Source of the DNA: Eopsaltria australis
Taxonomy: Eukaryota; Chordata; Aves; Passeriformes; Petroicidae
Assembly (NCBI GenBank): GCA_034509425.1
Contig: JAVTVJ010000375.1
Coordinates: 124,001-188,000 of the forward strand
DNA length: 64,000 nucleotides
Reading direction: 5' to 3'
The notes below the pieces were generated by a model, which saw nothing but the letters and a program-made list of their open reading frames with translations, did no database searches and was not told where the DNA came from. The position numbers and the translations under genes were made by a program. This document shows, in pieces, positions 1-12,771 of the stretch; positions within the stretch are counted from its first letter, which is position 1, and the number at the start of each line of letters is the position of its first letter.

Positions 1-1645
1 TTTGCAACTTGTCTTGTTGTGAAGTTTTGTTAATGCTGAAGTCTCAAGATGTTCAAGAAAAGCAGAACTATTCACAACATCTGCTTAAGATTTGGCCACA
101 ATAAAAAGATGTAAACATATATAAAGTAAGCATTTTTTTTACCTTTTCAAATCCCCAAGGAAGTGTCCAAAAAACTATTTATTTCTTGCTGAGCAGCTGG
201 TACTGTTGCACTTCAGCAATAACTGAGCAATGGGCCAAGCGGCCATTATACAGTCAGCATCTTCTCAGCTCATTGTTATGGTTTCATGAGGGAAGCTAAA
301 TAACTTGTATCTTTATACAAAGCTGATGGAGCATTTGACATATTAATACTCCTTCTTTTCATGACACTATTTGGCTTTGTTAAGGAGGGTACAAGGGGAA
401 GGACTGTCTGTTTTTTCAATTGAGAACTTAACAACACAGCGTATGGCTGAGCACCAGAAACCATGGGTCCTTTCCCAAATCAGGGTGCAGATGTGTCTTC
501 TAATCCTTAACAAGTCCACTTGAGATCTTTGTCAGGCAACTTGTAGATAATTGCTTATCAAGCTTTCAAGATCGAAAGAAACACGTCCACCCACCCACCA
601 AAACTACTGCGCGGTTACTCATAAACAGTGTGATTGGGATAGGACCAACACATCCCAATGCTCTGAACAGTTCAGAACTTTCCATTATGAAAAGAGAAGA
701 AAAGAAAAGAAAAAAAATTTGTCTTTTGTAACACTGACCTCATGCCAGATGAATACAGATCTAATAAACTTTGAAAGTAAGGTTTAGATAAGCCATATAT
801 TTGAAGTGACATGGGATAATTTTTTTGTTTGGTTGCTTTTAATTTTATTTTGTATTTGAACTGAATAATGTTGAAATAATTACAGGTTGATTTATTTTAA
901 TGCTAGTTTCACATCATGGTGTGGATGAGTTTGAAAACATTGTATAAAGGCAGGGTCAAATGTAAACCATGCAATACTTGATTGCATAAACAACTAAAGA
1001 GCAGTTTAAAACATGAAATGAGACACACCAAACAACATGGCTTAAGAGGTTTGAGCAGTTACACAACTGGAAATTATTTTAATATATAATAGTGCTAACA
1101 GCTATTTGACCAGCATATTGGTTTTGTCCCCTAATACACTTAGATGAGATTTTGTGGTGCTTTAACCCCAGATGGCAACTAAGCCCCAGGCAGCTGCCAC
1201 TCACTCCACCACCCACAGGCTGGGGAGAGAATCGGGAGAGTAAAAGTGAAATAACTCATGAATTCTGACACTTTAATAGGTAAAGTAAAAGGTGCACACA
1301 TGAGCAAAGCAAAACAAGGGTTTCACCATTTCCCATGGGCAGGCAGGTGTAAAGGCATCCCCAGGACAGCAGAACCCATCATGTGCAGTGGCTACTTGGG
1401 AAGACAAACACCACGACTCCAAATGTCCCTCCCTTCCTCCTTCTTCCCCCAAATGTGATGCCATATGGTAAGGAATATCCAATACAGTTAATACATGCAA
1501 CCAAGCACTTCAGCAGCTAAAACCATGTGGTATTGCTAGACACTCTTTCTGTACCAAAATAAATAATATTTTTCTTCACTTTTGAACTTCTATGGAAATT
1601 AATATTGTTATCATGTACTACTGGAGAAACATGTTTCCACACTTT

Positions 1646-1675
1646 TCCTCTTATAATCTGTCCTCTTATAATCTG
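1646..1675. repeat. Perfect 15-bp tandem duplication
   Basis: TCCTCTTATAATCTG occurs twice in direct succession within PDE8B intron 1. Confidence 0.95.
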
Positions 1676-1941
1676 TCAAGTATACTATTTTGCCTTTATT
1701 ATAGTTCTGTAATAATCCAACCCTGTTTTATTCAATACTTTAGTGTGATGTACAAAATCGTGCCAGGACTGGCAGTAAGAATGGGAGCCCTAACTCATTT
1801 TAAAAAAAATTACAGACCTTAATTCTTATAAGAATGGAAATATTTCTACTATATAATTGAAATAGTTATTAAATAACTTTAAAGATCCCAGACACCAAAC
1901 AAACTTATAATTTGTAAAAAGAAGTGAAGCCATCAAGAATC

Positions 1942-2094
1942 ACTGAATCACAGAATCATTTAGGTTGGAAAAGGCTGGATGTGGTACTTACTGCAATGGT
2001 CTAGTTGACAAGGTGATGTTATGTCATAGGTTGGACTTGAGGATCTCAAAGGTCTTTTCCAACCTAGTTAATTCTGTGATTCTGTGAAAAGACA
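1942..2094. mobile_element. Head-to-head CR1 3' ends forming a palindrome
   Basis: The left arm (ATCACAGAATCATTTAGGTTGGAAAAG) is the reverse complement of a CR1 3' terminus. The right arm (GGTCTTTTCCAACCTAGTTAATTCTGTGATTC) is the same terminus in forward orientation. The arms are separated by about 75 bp and would fold into a hairpin. The left arm probably belongs to the longer antisense CR1 to its right. Confidence 0.7.
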
Positions 2095-2840
2095 CCCAAG
2101 ATTGAATCCAGTCTTTGACCAGTCACCACTGTATCAATGAGACCATGGCAGAAAGTGCCACATCCAGTCATTTCTTTAACAACTCCAGGGATAGTGACTT
2201 TATCACTTTTCTGTGCAGTCCCTTACAATGCTTGACAATCCTTTATATGAAAGAATTCTTCCTGATGTTCCACCTGAACCTCCCCTGGAACAGTTTGAGG
2301 CTGTTTCCTCTGATCCTGCCACTTGTTGCCTGGGAGAAGAGATCAAGCCCCACTTGGCTACACCCTCCTTTCAACGCAGTTGCAGAGAGCAGGAAGGTCC
2401 CCTCTGAACCTCCTTTTCTCCAGGCTAAACACCCCCAACTCCCTCAGCTGTTCTTCACAGGAGTTGTGCTCCAGACCCTTCACTAGCTCTGTTTCCCTTC
2501 TCTGGACTCTCTACAGCACCTCAATGTTCTTCTTGTAGTGAAGAGCCCAGAACTGGACACAGGATTTGAGGTGTGGCCTCACCAGTGCCCAGTACAGGGG
2601 GACAATCCCTGCCCTGCTCCTGCTGGCCACACCATTGATGATCCAGGCCAGGATGCCATTGGCCTTCTTGGACCCCTGGGCACACCCTGGCTCATGTTCA
2701 GCTGCTGTCACCAGCACCCCCAGCTCCTTTCCCTGTGGGCAGCTTTGCAGCCACTGTGCCCCAGCCTTTGGAGCTGCCTGGGGTTGTTGTGACCCAAGGG
2801 CAGGAGCCAACACTTGGCCTTGTTGAACCAATAACATTAC
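2095..2840 (-). mobile_element. CR1 LINE fragment (RT C-terminus and 3' region)
   Basis: Reverse complement of a CR1 element. The minus strand reads the degraded reverse-transcriptase tail (KKANGILAWIINGVASRSR, then YWALVRPHLKSCVQFWA), and the plus strand shows the typical CCTCCTTTTCTCCAGGCTAA block. Several frame breaks make it inactive. Confidence 0.93.
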
Positions 2841-4407
2841 AACACCAATCAGAAAGTTCAAAAACACGCAAAATACATTCAGTTATAATAACTAGAAAGT
2901 TGAGAAATATATTTGTTTATAAAGCACATAATGTAATAACATACAATAAACAACTATTGAGAGCTGAGTTCTGACTCTAAAAATTTTTTTTTTCAATGCT
3001 TTCAATTTGCTTTCAATTCTCAACTTCAAACAATTGTGAAAGTGTTTTCATTTTGCTCTCCTCTACACTAAAAAAGAAATAATATTTTGTCTTAAGTATT
3101 GCACTTTGAAATGTAAAAAAAATAAAATAAAACTACAAACCCAAGAAATATGAGAATTGTTTTACTCCAGTCACGCTTGAATTTTGTCCCAGTCTTTGAT
3201 GATGCAGGTTCTTCATCTGAATGAGTGAAACAGTCAGTGTGATTGCAGACAATGATACAAGTTTCTCAGCATTTGAACTAACAAAGTGACAATGGCTTGT
3301 GGGGGTGTTTGGGTTTTTTTCTGTGATTTCTCCCACTTATGTTTTCCTTCTGAATGACTTCTGAATCCTTAAATTATTAAGGAACATTTTATAACTTTGG
3401 AATCTCTTACTGATATCCTAACAAAATACCAGGATTACTTTGTGACATGATATCCTGCTTTTCTAGTACAACAGAAAAGTAACCTAAGGTGCAGCTAGGA
3501 TCATGACACCGGTTTTGTTTTCTTATTTTATTAATAAACTTTGGAAGGGTAAAATTTAATTTCCAAAAGGCTTTCAGGGAAGTTAAAGAAAATCCTACTC
3601 TGATATTAAAAAAAAACAAAAAAACAACAAACTCAACAAACCTCATGGGAAAAAGATCGAGCGCAATCATCTCTTTTCCAGTGCTAAACTTAAGTGAAGA
3701 CGTTGACAGGCGGGTTGCAACAGTGAGAGGGGGACCCAAGCCTTCCAGATACCCTACAGACACAGCCCCCGCCCGCTCCTCCAGGAGCATCTCCACAGCC
3801 CCACACCAGCAAGGTGCATTTGCATACGTGTGCAGATCAGAGTGGTTCGGTTCTCAGCCGAACATCCACGCCCAGCAGCAACAGTTCATTTTAACCCCAT
3901 ACGGCGGGAAGGAAAAGGGATGAAGTAAAGCCAGCACCAAGTACGGGCTTGTTGCAGTTGACAATTACTCCGCAGGGGAGACTACTTCGCCTCTCCCAGA
4001 GGTGCCCACCCTCTGCCATCAGTCACAGAGCTCGAAACAAACCCTTTCCCCTCTCGCTGGGTGCGCTTGACCGATCCCAGCACAGGGTGCCCTGGAGCCA
4101 CACCAAGGCTGAGGGCTCGGGGCGGAGAAAAGCGGAGAGAGCCCGAGGGGCCCGGCGGCTGCTGCTCCCCCCGGCGAGCTCCCGGCGAGGTGGCCCCCCC
4201 GCAGCAGTGCCAGCCCGGCCCGGCCCGGCCGCCGCAGCTGCGGTGAGTCAGTGGGCAGTAGGGCACCGCTCCTGCCAGCTGCATCCCGCCCGCCGAGCAT
4301 CCTCCGGCGGGGGAGGCGCTGGCTCCTCGCACCGTCCTCCCCCTGCCGCGGCCGGCGGGGACCCGCATCGGCACCGCTGGAGATCCCTCCAGAGCGGCGA
4401 CCCTTAC

Positions 4408-4719
4408 CTTGGCGCTGGAGCTGCTGGTCTGGGTCTCCGCCTCGACGCTGCAGCAGTGGGGCGTCCTGGACCGGGCGGAGGCGCCGCCGGACTCCCTGCG
4501 CTCCTTGCGCCGGGGGCCGGCGGAGGGCGGCGGCTGCCGGCTCTGGTAGGCGAGGACGGAAGGGATGGAGTCGGCCGCGTCTGTCTTAACGAAGAGGCCG
4601 TGCAGGGTGGTGGTGCCCTGCGAGATCGTGGTGGTCTGGTGGGGGGAGTTGGACTCCTCCGAGTCCCGGCAGTATATCACACCGCTATGCGAGACGTGGA
4701 TGCTGGGTGCGCAGCCCAT
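4408..4719 (-). CDS. PDE8B: PDE8B first coding exon (partial gene; continues left of window)
   Basis: 104 codons starting [20 protein letters not shown], matching human PDE8B ([20 protein letters not shown]) with one change in 20, then [13 protein letters not shown] (human GLFVQTDAADAIP) and [11 protein letters not shown] (human HCCSSAEAETQT). The donor is GCCAAG|GTAAGG, phase 0, at the same place as human (SVK|QV). The MGC start suits N-terminal acylation and membrane attachment. Known of the family: PDE8 hydrolyses cAMP with very high affinity and has REC-like, PAS and HD-type catalytic domains; all of those lie in exons outside this window. The middle (Pro/Arg/Ser-rich, 60-85) is variable. 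PDE8A has a different N-terminus, so PDE8B is preferred; the AGGF1 neighbour supports this. Confidence 0.93.
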
Positions 4720-4758
4720 CCCTTCCCTTCCCTTCCCAGCCACCCCGCCCCGCTGCAC

Positions 4759-4800
4759 CGCCGCTCCGCTCCGCTCCGCTCCGCTCCTCTCCGCTCGCTC
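4759..4800. repeat. CCGCT pentamer repeat
   Basis: Seven or so units of CCGCT with slight decay, within the presumed PDE8B 5'UTR/promoter. Confidence 0.85.
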
Positions 4801-5056
4801 CCACCTGCCGCCCGCCCGCCCGGGCTGCGGGGCCGCCGCCCCTGCGCCGCGCACCCCGCGCCGCCGGCACCGGCGCCTCCCCCCGCCGCTGGCGCTACCC
4901 CGGCCACTCCCGCCCCTGCGGCGCCTCCCCGTCACCCCCGCCCGCTCCCCGCGCTGCCTCCGGGGTCCCCAGACCTGCTAAGCCCCTTCCTTTCCTCGGC
5001 AGCGTCTTACGAAGCGCCTGCGACCACCGGGCTGCGTCCACCTGGCTCGGGGGGAG

Positions 5057-5110
5057 GAGGATGAGAGGAAGGATGAGAAGAAGGATGAGAAGAGGGATGA
5101 GAAGAAGGAT
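5057..5110. repeat. 12-bp minisatellite (GGATGAGAAGAA)
   Basis: About 4.5 tandem copies of a 12-bp purine-only unit (GGATGAGAAGAA / GGATGAGAGGAA) at the upstream edge of the PDE8B CpG island. Confidence 0.9.
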
Positions 5111-5183
5111 CACTATCGGTGGTGCAGCCCCGTCGCGACCCAGGCAGAGGGTCAGCTTTCAAGCCTCCCGTATGGACAACATT

Positions 5184-5209
5184 ACACACACACACACACA
5201 CACACACAC
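5184..5209. repeat. (AC)13 microsatellite
   Basis: Uninterrupted AC dinucleotide run, 75 bp from the purine minisatellite. Confidence 0.95.
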
Positions 5210-5210
5210 G

Positions 5211-7320
5211 TCCCCTGCAACCCAAGTTGGCCTAAATGCTTAAAAAGTTACAAATACTTGACAGTCAAAATGTACCCCAGTCATGGGTGAGCAAATCTCA
5301 GTTGTTTGGGGGTACTGAAGGGAACAGTTAAGAGTCACATAGCACGCACTGCAAGTCAGGGAAAAAAGGCCAGAACGGTTTCACAATTCTTAAGGCTGCT
5401 TTTCAATTAAGCCAATATTCAATGACAGAAGTTGCCATTTTACCCAAGGTGTCTGATAGCTGCCAATCCCTGTTTCCAGTCCCCGGGGAGATAATCAAGA
5501 AAAATGTTTAATGCTACAGAGATTTACACACCTTCTTAGCTTTCCATGGTGAATAGTTTCATTGACCTCAGTGAAACTATGTAGGAGGTGTAAAGCTAAA
5601 CATGGAGGTTTTTAGTCTTTGCAAGATTTTAGTTTAAATCTCTCTGTTTTAAATGGCACATAATAAATCCTTCAAGAGTTGGTAATGTCATCCAAGCAGT
5701 GTGCTTCCTGCTTAATAAGGCATTTCTCTGAAACCCAGTTACCAAAGAACACTTGTGTATATACCTTTTCTTCCTCTTGGAATACTACCTGATGTTTGAC
5801 CACTGTTTCTCCACCTCATTTTAGTGAGTGATGTAAAAATACTAGAAACATAAAGCATGGTTGGTGCCAGGATTGTGATGTTGAATGACAAAACGGTCTG
5901 AATATGTTACTTTGGTTCTTAATGCTTTTGAAGCACTTCCATTAATCAGAAGTCACTTCCATCATATCAGTTTATTCATAAGTGATGGTTTCACAACTAA
6001 AACACCTCAGTTTATAGAGATTTTGAGCCTTTAGTCTCTGTCTCTCTTGCTCAGTTCATGGGTTGTTGCAATTATGGCAATATAGACAGGCACTAATCCA
6101 TCAAGAAACTGGACTGAGATCATCGATATGTTTGACAAAGTATATTCAGTTTTCCAGTTACCACAGCGAGCCCGTGTTGACCCTGGCAATCACAGTTTTC
6201 TAGGTAATAGTTTTCCCCACTAGTTGTCACTGTTCACAAATCAAGTTATGGCTTACATCCTGCATATGCTACATATTTGCATGTTTGCCCACTACCACAG
6301 TGCTCTGCTGGTGGCTATCTTTGAGGACAACCTTGAAGATAGGCTCAGTATAAGTAAAATGAAGCAGACTGTGTTACATCACTCAACCATGCAGCCCTTC
6401 TTGCTGCTTAGACTGCAGTTCTGGATGAAACCTCACTGCCTCCCAGAGCATGCAGATGAATGTGTCCTAAAACCTCATTTAATAACAGGAGTAACTAGTT
6501 TCATGCATTCATTGCAATACTCTCAAACCTCTCTTCTTTTCTGTTAATGGTTGGGAAATTTAAGTTAGGGACTTGAGCTGCCTGCCCTACACCACAACTG
6601 AGATTTGGAAGAGAGCCAGGAGCTCAGGAATGCCACTCAGAACCAATACACTTGTGGGGTACACCCAAAACCCATCACTTTTGGGTAAGGAATATTACCC
6701 AAAAGACCTCTAAGATTTGTTGACTATCTAGTTTGAGACTTTTTTCATAGGAATTTACCCACCCCAGGTATCAACAGCATTTAGAATGTTAATAAAAAAT
6801 GCGAATATAAACCATATTTTGACTTTGCAGACTGAGCTTGGTAAAAATATTACATCATACTCTAAACTGTGTTGCTAGCTATTCACAGTCCCTTTTACTG
6901 AATGGACATCAATTATCAGATAAGTTACTTTGTTAGTCAGTCAGGTTTCCTTAACATCCTAGTATTCCAGTTTCTGCCCTGTTCCTACTGAATTCAGTGA
7001 CAACTTTGCTATTGACTTCAGACAGCATGGCAGGAATCTGCCCATTCTCACATGGATTTCCCTTGCTTAGGTATACATTTGAGATGATGCCAGAAAATAA
7101 GTTGTAGGAATAGGAAGTCACAATTCTGAAGAAACATTGCTAAATGCAGCCCTCAGGCAGCTGTTTCCTTTAGGTTAATGGTGAAAGAGCACAACTAAAG
7201 AGGGCGAGTCTCTGTGCAATGTGCCAGAGTGCTTGAGAGGACTGAAGGCTGAAGGGTGCAGAACTATGTGGACTGCTGAACAGCAACAGAAAAGTGTGAA
7301 GAGTAAATATGCTTTGCCCA
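5211..7320. other. Intergenic, no gene seen
   Basis: Unique AT-rich DNA upstream of PDE8B. I see no exon, repeat or RNA gene. The longest ORF (6224-6547) has no recognisable similarity. Confidence 0.6.
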
Positions 7321-7324
7321 ACAG

Positions 7325-7745
7325 CAGAATCATGGAATCACAGCACCAAAGGGTGGTTGAGTTTGAAAGTCATCTGGCCAAATCCCCCACACACCCAAGA
7401 AGGGCCATCTATAGTTGGTTGCTTGGGATGGGCATATCTGATGTATTTTTTAGTATCTCCAAGTATGAAGACCACGCCTCTGGACTACCTATTCAATCCA
7501 GCGCCCAGTTACCCTTACAGTTCCCTGCTGATTTTCAGAGAGGATCTCTCGTTTAACAGTTTCTTCCTCATCCATTGCCTCTGGACCTGTCACTGGGCAC
7601 CAGGAAGAGTCTGTCCTCCTTGCACTCTCCCTTCACTTTTACACTGATGAGATACGCCCTGGGTCTGCTCTTCTCCAGGTTCAACTGTCTCAACTCTCAG
7701 CCTCTCCTCAGAAGCACAGTGCTCAGGAGGAGCTTAGAGAGACAG
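7325..7745 (-). mobile_element. CR1 LINE fragment (older copy)
   Basis: Begins AGAATCATGGAATCACAG (CR1 terminus, reverse complement), with diverged CR1 blocks: AGTCATCTGGCCAAATCCCC, CATTGCCTCTGGACCTGTCA, CTGGGCACCAGGAAGAGTCT and CTTCTCCAGGTTCAACTGTC. The high divergence suggests an old insertion. Confidence 0.85.
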
Positions 7746-10370
7746 AACAAGTAAGTGATGATCAGTGTGAGCACAATCTGGAGTGGGGCTGAGTGAGTGG
7801 CTGCAGAGGGGAAGTATATCTATTACTGAAGTAGGAACTGAAGGAAAGTTAAAAGACTCCTTTTCCTACCATCAGTGCTCTTCCTGCATCTTGCCTGTGA
7901 GAAGACAACCATGGATTTACTGAACAAGGAGAGAGAGGGAATATTTAAAACTCATGCACACTAGAACCACCTCTTATAGCACACTCCAGCCATGCTCCTG
8001 AAGTCATCTTGCTGATAAGCACTAAAGCACAAGGTTTTACTGTGAGTAGCATGCACCAACCAAAGACTTACAGAAGAGACAGATACACTGAAGTAGAATC
8101 TGCCCTCAGAAATGCCAATTTAGTATGGCCCCAGCATGAAGTCAGTGCATCCAGGCACTCGAAAATATTCACATGTATCAGTTTTTCCACTACTAAAGAT
8201 CCTTTGCTGGCTTTAACTGCAACTTTTTAAATCCTAACAAATTTTATGCTCACAGGAAACCAATTTTTTACACATGACTAATTTCAGCATGATGAATTTA
8301 AGCATATGAGTGATTCTGGAAGCCAGCAGTAGAACCCTGAAACATCTTGTATTTTTGTTTTTTTCCAGTAGAAAGCAGTGGATATACATTCTCTGTGGTG
8401 TTTACACCTGCAAATCCCTCCAGAATGAGGAAAATATACTCCTCGAAACTTTATATCCATTCCAAAGCCAGTCAGAGGCTTCACTCTGACCTCAATATTA
8501 AGGGTTTATGCTATGAGTAGATTGCTAAGTTTATGTTGGCATTATTGGAAGTATCATCTGTAAATCCCAGTTCATTGCAGAAAGAATATAGTGCTTCAGA
8601 GGTCATATTTTACAGAGACTTGAAAATCTGGTACTTGACAACCCGCTATTGAAGACAGTTACCTCTATTCATGGTTCATTTACTGTAAAACCAGTTTAAG
8701 AATGTATAAATAAGCCTGTACAAAAAAAAATTTACTAGGCTCTTAGGAGGCTCAACAGTTTCTCAGTCCTTTCATATTGGTCCAACAAATTTCTTAACTA
8801 CAGTAAAAACTAACATCCTGTACACCCAGATTAGAGCAAAGTCAATACCTAAAAATTATTTAAATTATCCAAACTACATGCACAATTTTTAACTTCAACT
8901 AGATATGAGAAAAATAATCATGATAGCTAGAATAGACCTCTTCTCTGTATACCACTGTTTTGTTAAAAAACCCCATCTTTATGGTATTTTGATAATGTAT
9001 AATATGTTATCAAATGCTAACTTCATGCTTTTACTATGAACAATACAAGAAACTTGGCACTTGGAAACCAAAAGGATATTAAACACAAGAGGTGAAGGTT
9101 ACTTTTGCTTGAGAAAGAGCAAAGTGTGGTTTTCAGTCCACAAATCCAATGACTCACTCAATAAAGAAATAAACAGGAACATCACTGACAGCAATGATCT
9201 CTCTCAAACTCAACCAAAAGGCAAAATAATCCTTTTTTTTTTAATTCCTGCCCCAAATTCCTTTAATGTCATAACTTTGAAAAACCATTCATTGCAGCAA
9301 AACTGTGTTTTAATTTACCTTGGGTTTGTTACACTGCCTCTGTTACTGCTGTGAATAAGTCTCCCAGTCACAAAATTCTATAAAAAACCTACCCTCCAGT
9401 AGGTATTGTTCAATAGAATGAGGTTCCTGGAATTGCTTGCTAATCTCACCATAGAAATCGACTTTGATCTTCCTTTAACATTCAGATTTTGATGAGCTTG
9501 GACAATGCCATTTAGTTCAGTTTTGCCCAGAAGTCCATAAAATACTTTACATTATGGATATTCTGCAAGTGGGGAAAGAAGCTTGTTTCAAGGGAGCAAA
9601 GCTGAAGAGGAAACTCAGTCTGGTTTCCTTTCCACTAGCAGCCCTTGCCACTGTACAGGTCGCCAGGCACACATTGTTCTGAGAGTGAACAGAGAGGCAG
9701 GTGGCCTTCCTTCACTCTCTACCTTCTCCACAGCTTTGTGTGCGAGTAAGGAAGTGCATTGGTTCCTGCCCTTCTCTGTCCACAGTTGTTTCTTCCTCCC
9801 TAGGGGTAGGAGAAGATGCAGTCCTGACATTTTGCTCCTCACTGCTGAGAGGTGATGATCTGCCCCAATAATGCAGATTCCCTCCTGGGGAGGGACGCCT
9901 GCAGTCATTTTTCATAGAATGGCGCTGTCCTTACTATCAGCTTTATTTTGAGAGACGCAGCAAATCTTTACTAAACTGCTTTGAAGAGGAAGAGTACCAT
10001 ACAGAAACACATAGCAACAACAGTCTTCAGCCACTAGCAGTAGCAATAGGTGTTAGCGTTCACCCGAGGAGCTTTACCTGTGGCAGGACAGTGGCCACAT
10101 ACTTCTAGTTATGAGCAAATTTTCTAGAACAGTGATCATACCACATTTAAAAGGCTTAGGCTGCTGCTCCCGAGCAAACTCTTTGGTTTGCCTTTGGGTT
10201 GGCTGGAGTCAAATACTTCACAGCACCCAAAAATTAAGAAATGCAACTGCAGCTCTCCTGCCAGCACTGAACAGTCCCCTCAAGCAGCACTTCGGTGGTC
10301 GTTTCCTCTCAAACAGCTTGTTCTTTGCTCGTTATTACTTCAAGAACAGAACTCTTCTCCCTTGATTTAT
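7746..10370. other. Intergenic, no gene seen
   Basis: No exon or repeat family recognised. Composition is ordinary and short ORFs have no support. Confidence 0.55.
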
Positions 10371-10379
10371 TCCTCTCCG

Positions 10380-11040
10380 GGAATATCTGCACAGAAAATC
10401 CCTCTCGGGTGGCCACGGCACCACCGGAAAGGTTGAGTCCTCGGCTTTGGGGCTCCGGGCAGTGCTGAGCACAACTCCCGGTGAAGCCGAGCCGTGCTGA
10501 AGGGGGCCGGGCAGACGCGGCGGCGGCACCGGCGGTGGGACACATCTACAGCCCCGCCGACCGGAGCGAGAGAACGCCCGGAAAGCGACAGCACCCGACG
10601 CCGTCCTGTCCCGGCTTCGGACACCCTGGAGCAGGGGACAGCCCCTGGGGTCGCCCCGCCACCCCCTGACCCGCTCGGCTTCTCCTTACCTTCCTCCCCG
10701 GCCCGTTCATCCTCCAAGGAGCGGAAGGGAGCGGCGCCGGAGCGCTGGCGCCGCTGCCCAGGTGAGCAGGGCGGGCACGGCGGCCGCCACCACCTTCCCC
10801 GGGCCCGGCCCGGCCCGGCCCGCCCCCGGAGCCTCCGCCGCCCCCCGCGCCCGGCCCCGCTCTGCTGGAAGCGCTTCACAAAGACGAGTTTCGCCTCTGA
10901 GCCTCCCGTGCGGAAGGAGCGCAAAACGACTTTCCCGAGTTATCCTGCCCCACGGGCCTCCCCTCTTGCCCCTCTGCTGTGCTGATCATTGTTTGCCCTG
11001 GTCGGGAACATTCAGTCATGGGGTAAAGCGCGCAGGGAAA
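10380..11040. promoter_or_regulatory. Isolated CpG island
   Basis: A GC-rich, CpG-dense block about 5.7 kb upstream of the PDE8B ATG. It has a strong plus-strand donor (GCCCAG|GTGAGC, exon end 10761) and a strong minus-strand donor (GGAAG|GTAAGG, exon end 10690). It could be an alternative first exon of PDE8B on the minus strand, a non-coding RNA promoter, or both. Neither strand gives a protein I recognise. Confidence 0.5.
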
Positions 11041-12771
11041 TAGGGCAAACCAAGTGCTCTAAGCCCAGCATGGTTCACATGGTTAAGAGTGACACAGCCT
11101 TTGAGAGAGAGTGGTAAATCCACATGCAGAGTTCATAGCTCGTTGTTGGTGCTTTTCAGGATCCTCCAGCAAAACCCAGCCTCACACTCAAGGAGAAGGG
11201 AGACAAATTGCCTGGAGTTGAGAAAGAGTAGCATGACTACGATCTGAAGTAAATCTCCACTGCCAGAGGTGGGACTGGAAACCTACTTCAAACAGCCTAT
11301 TTTCATCTTTGAGATATTCTAGTATACAGCAAGTATGAGGTAGGTGGAAAGCATCATTTGGGAATGACATCTTTGGGCACGACTTGACTCCCTCACTTTG
11401 TTACTCTTCCTCCCACGCCTTAAAAACAGCTGATGTCTGGTTTTCTTTTTGGTGTATTGCTGTTTCAGTGGAGTTCATTAATATTGTCAATGCTTTGTAG
11501 AGGTACACAAGGCCTCAATAAGAGAACTCTTTAAGATACTCAGAAAACACCATAAAGAGCAATCCCTACCCCAAAAAATCAAACACTTGCACACAGGGCA
11601 GTGGAGAGCATGTGAATGTCACAAAAGCAGAGCAGCATTAAAGACGACTGGGAGCTTTAGGACAAGTAGTGATCAAGTCACAGCAACTGTCTAGCCAAAA
11701 CCACCAAAACCCCCACCAACTACTACACGAAATAAACTCAATGCACTAAACCTGTGAAGAAAACTAGTTCTAGATAGGAGAAGCAGAACCAGCATTGATC
11801 AGCAAGTTATGTCAGATTGAGGCTAAGGACTGTGAAGATCTGCCCTATTTCTAGGGAAAAAGACACACAGTCAGCAAATACAATCCTTGAGCTCCCCAAA
11901 AACACTAGACAGTGCATATATTGAAATGTCCTCAAAAGCAGGTCAGAACATCCCCCTTTTTGTGGCTATGCATCTGCAAGAGCTGTTGTCTGGGAGCTCA
12001 TGCCCTTGACACTCCCAAAGGTCCTGGTCCTGCATGGATGAGCTGGGTGGGAGGTTAGCTACAGCTTCAGCTGCACACAGCCATGTTCTTGGATATCTGG
12101 GACTGCAGCTCTGATGTGGTTTCAGAGGAAGCATAACCTTTTTTTCTTCAGAATCTCTGCACAAGTGCCAGGTGTCAATCAGCCAACCAGAAATCTCAGA
12201 ATCAGTTTTGCCCAGTTATTTCCAATAATTGTTAAAAAAAACATCACAGCCTGCCCCAGTACCCTGCTTCCCCAGGTGGACAAATTAGGGACGAATTAAT
12301 TACTCTTGCCATTCTGTGCAGCCATGCTATCTTTGCAACAAAAAGCCAGAAGTATCTTACCTAGACATGGCATCACAATAAGGACAGGGTGCTCATCTGA
12401 ACACAGAGGCTCAAAAATGCCCCCAATATCAAGTTTTGGATACAGCAGCAGAGACTTGTAGTTTCCTCACAGTCCTTTCCCTGCATTTCTCCTTCATTAT
12501 TTTTTTAATGCAGTCTTAATATACCAGTTTGAATTTAATCTCTCCTCAGGTTTTCAGACCATCTCAAGAACAAACAGAAAAAAAATCATTAAGGGTTGAT
12601 GTTAGAACCTGAAGTAAACAGATATCTAACAATACTGTCTAGTAGAGCACAGCTGTATGAACACTGTCTGAGAGAGATTTATCATGTGACGTGTGCTCAG
12701 AAAAGCATTGCTTGTGGCTAAGAAGGAATCATTTTTCAGAGAGCAAGTGTCATTCAGTAATAGTAATAATA

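Larger units (their letters stand above)
1..4407 (-). other. PDE8B: PDE8B intron 1 (5' part)
   Basis: Everything left of the exon 1 donor should be intron. I saw no second PDE8B exon; the next residues expected (human QVSSAEVRIGP) are not present. The stretch holds the CR1 pieces at 1.9-2.8 kb and otherwise AT-rich unique DNA. Confidence 0.7.
3650..5150 (-). promoter_or_regulatory. PDE8B: PDE8B CpG-island promoter and 5'UTR
   Basis: A very GC- and CpG-rich block, densest at 4090-5000, surrounds the first exon. The presumed 5'UTR carries GGGAAGGGAAGGGAAGGG directly before the ATG (4720-4738) and a GAGCG pentamer run (plus-strand CCGCT, 4759-4800). No TATA box is seen. Large ORFs on both strands across this island are GC artefacts. 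Confidence 0.75.

Noticed and set aside
2115..2974. Overlapping ORFs of 64-123 codons as host genes
   Set aside because: All lie within a degraded CR1 LINE.
3949..5064. 371-codon plus-strand ORF and a 317-codon minus-strand ORF through 4 kb
   Set aside because: They arise because the CpG island is poor in stop codons. Only the minus-strand frame from 4719 to the 4408 donor is a real exon (PDE8B).
10367..10924. 185-codon minus-strand ORF in the 10.4-kb CpG island as a gene
   Set aside because: Low-complexity Arg/Gly/Pro composition and no known domain; at most its 5' part could be an alternative first exon.
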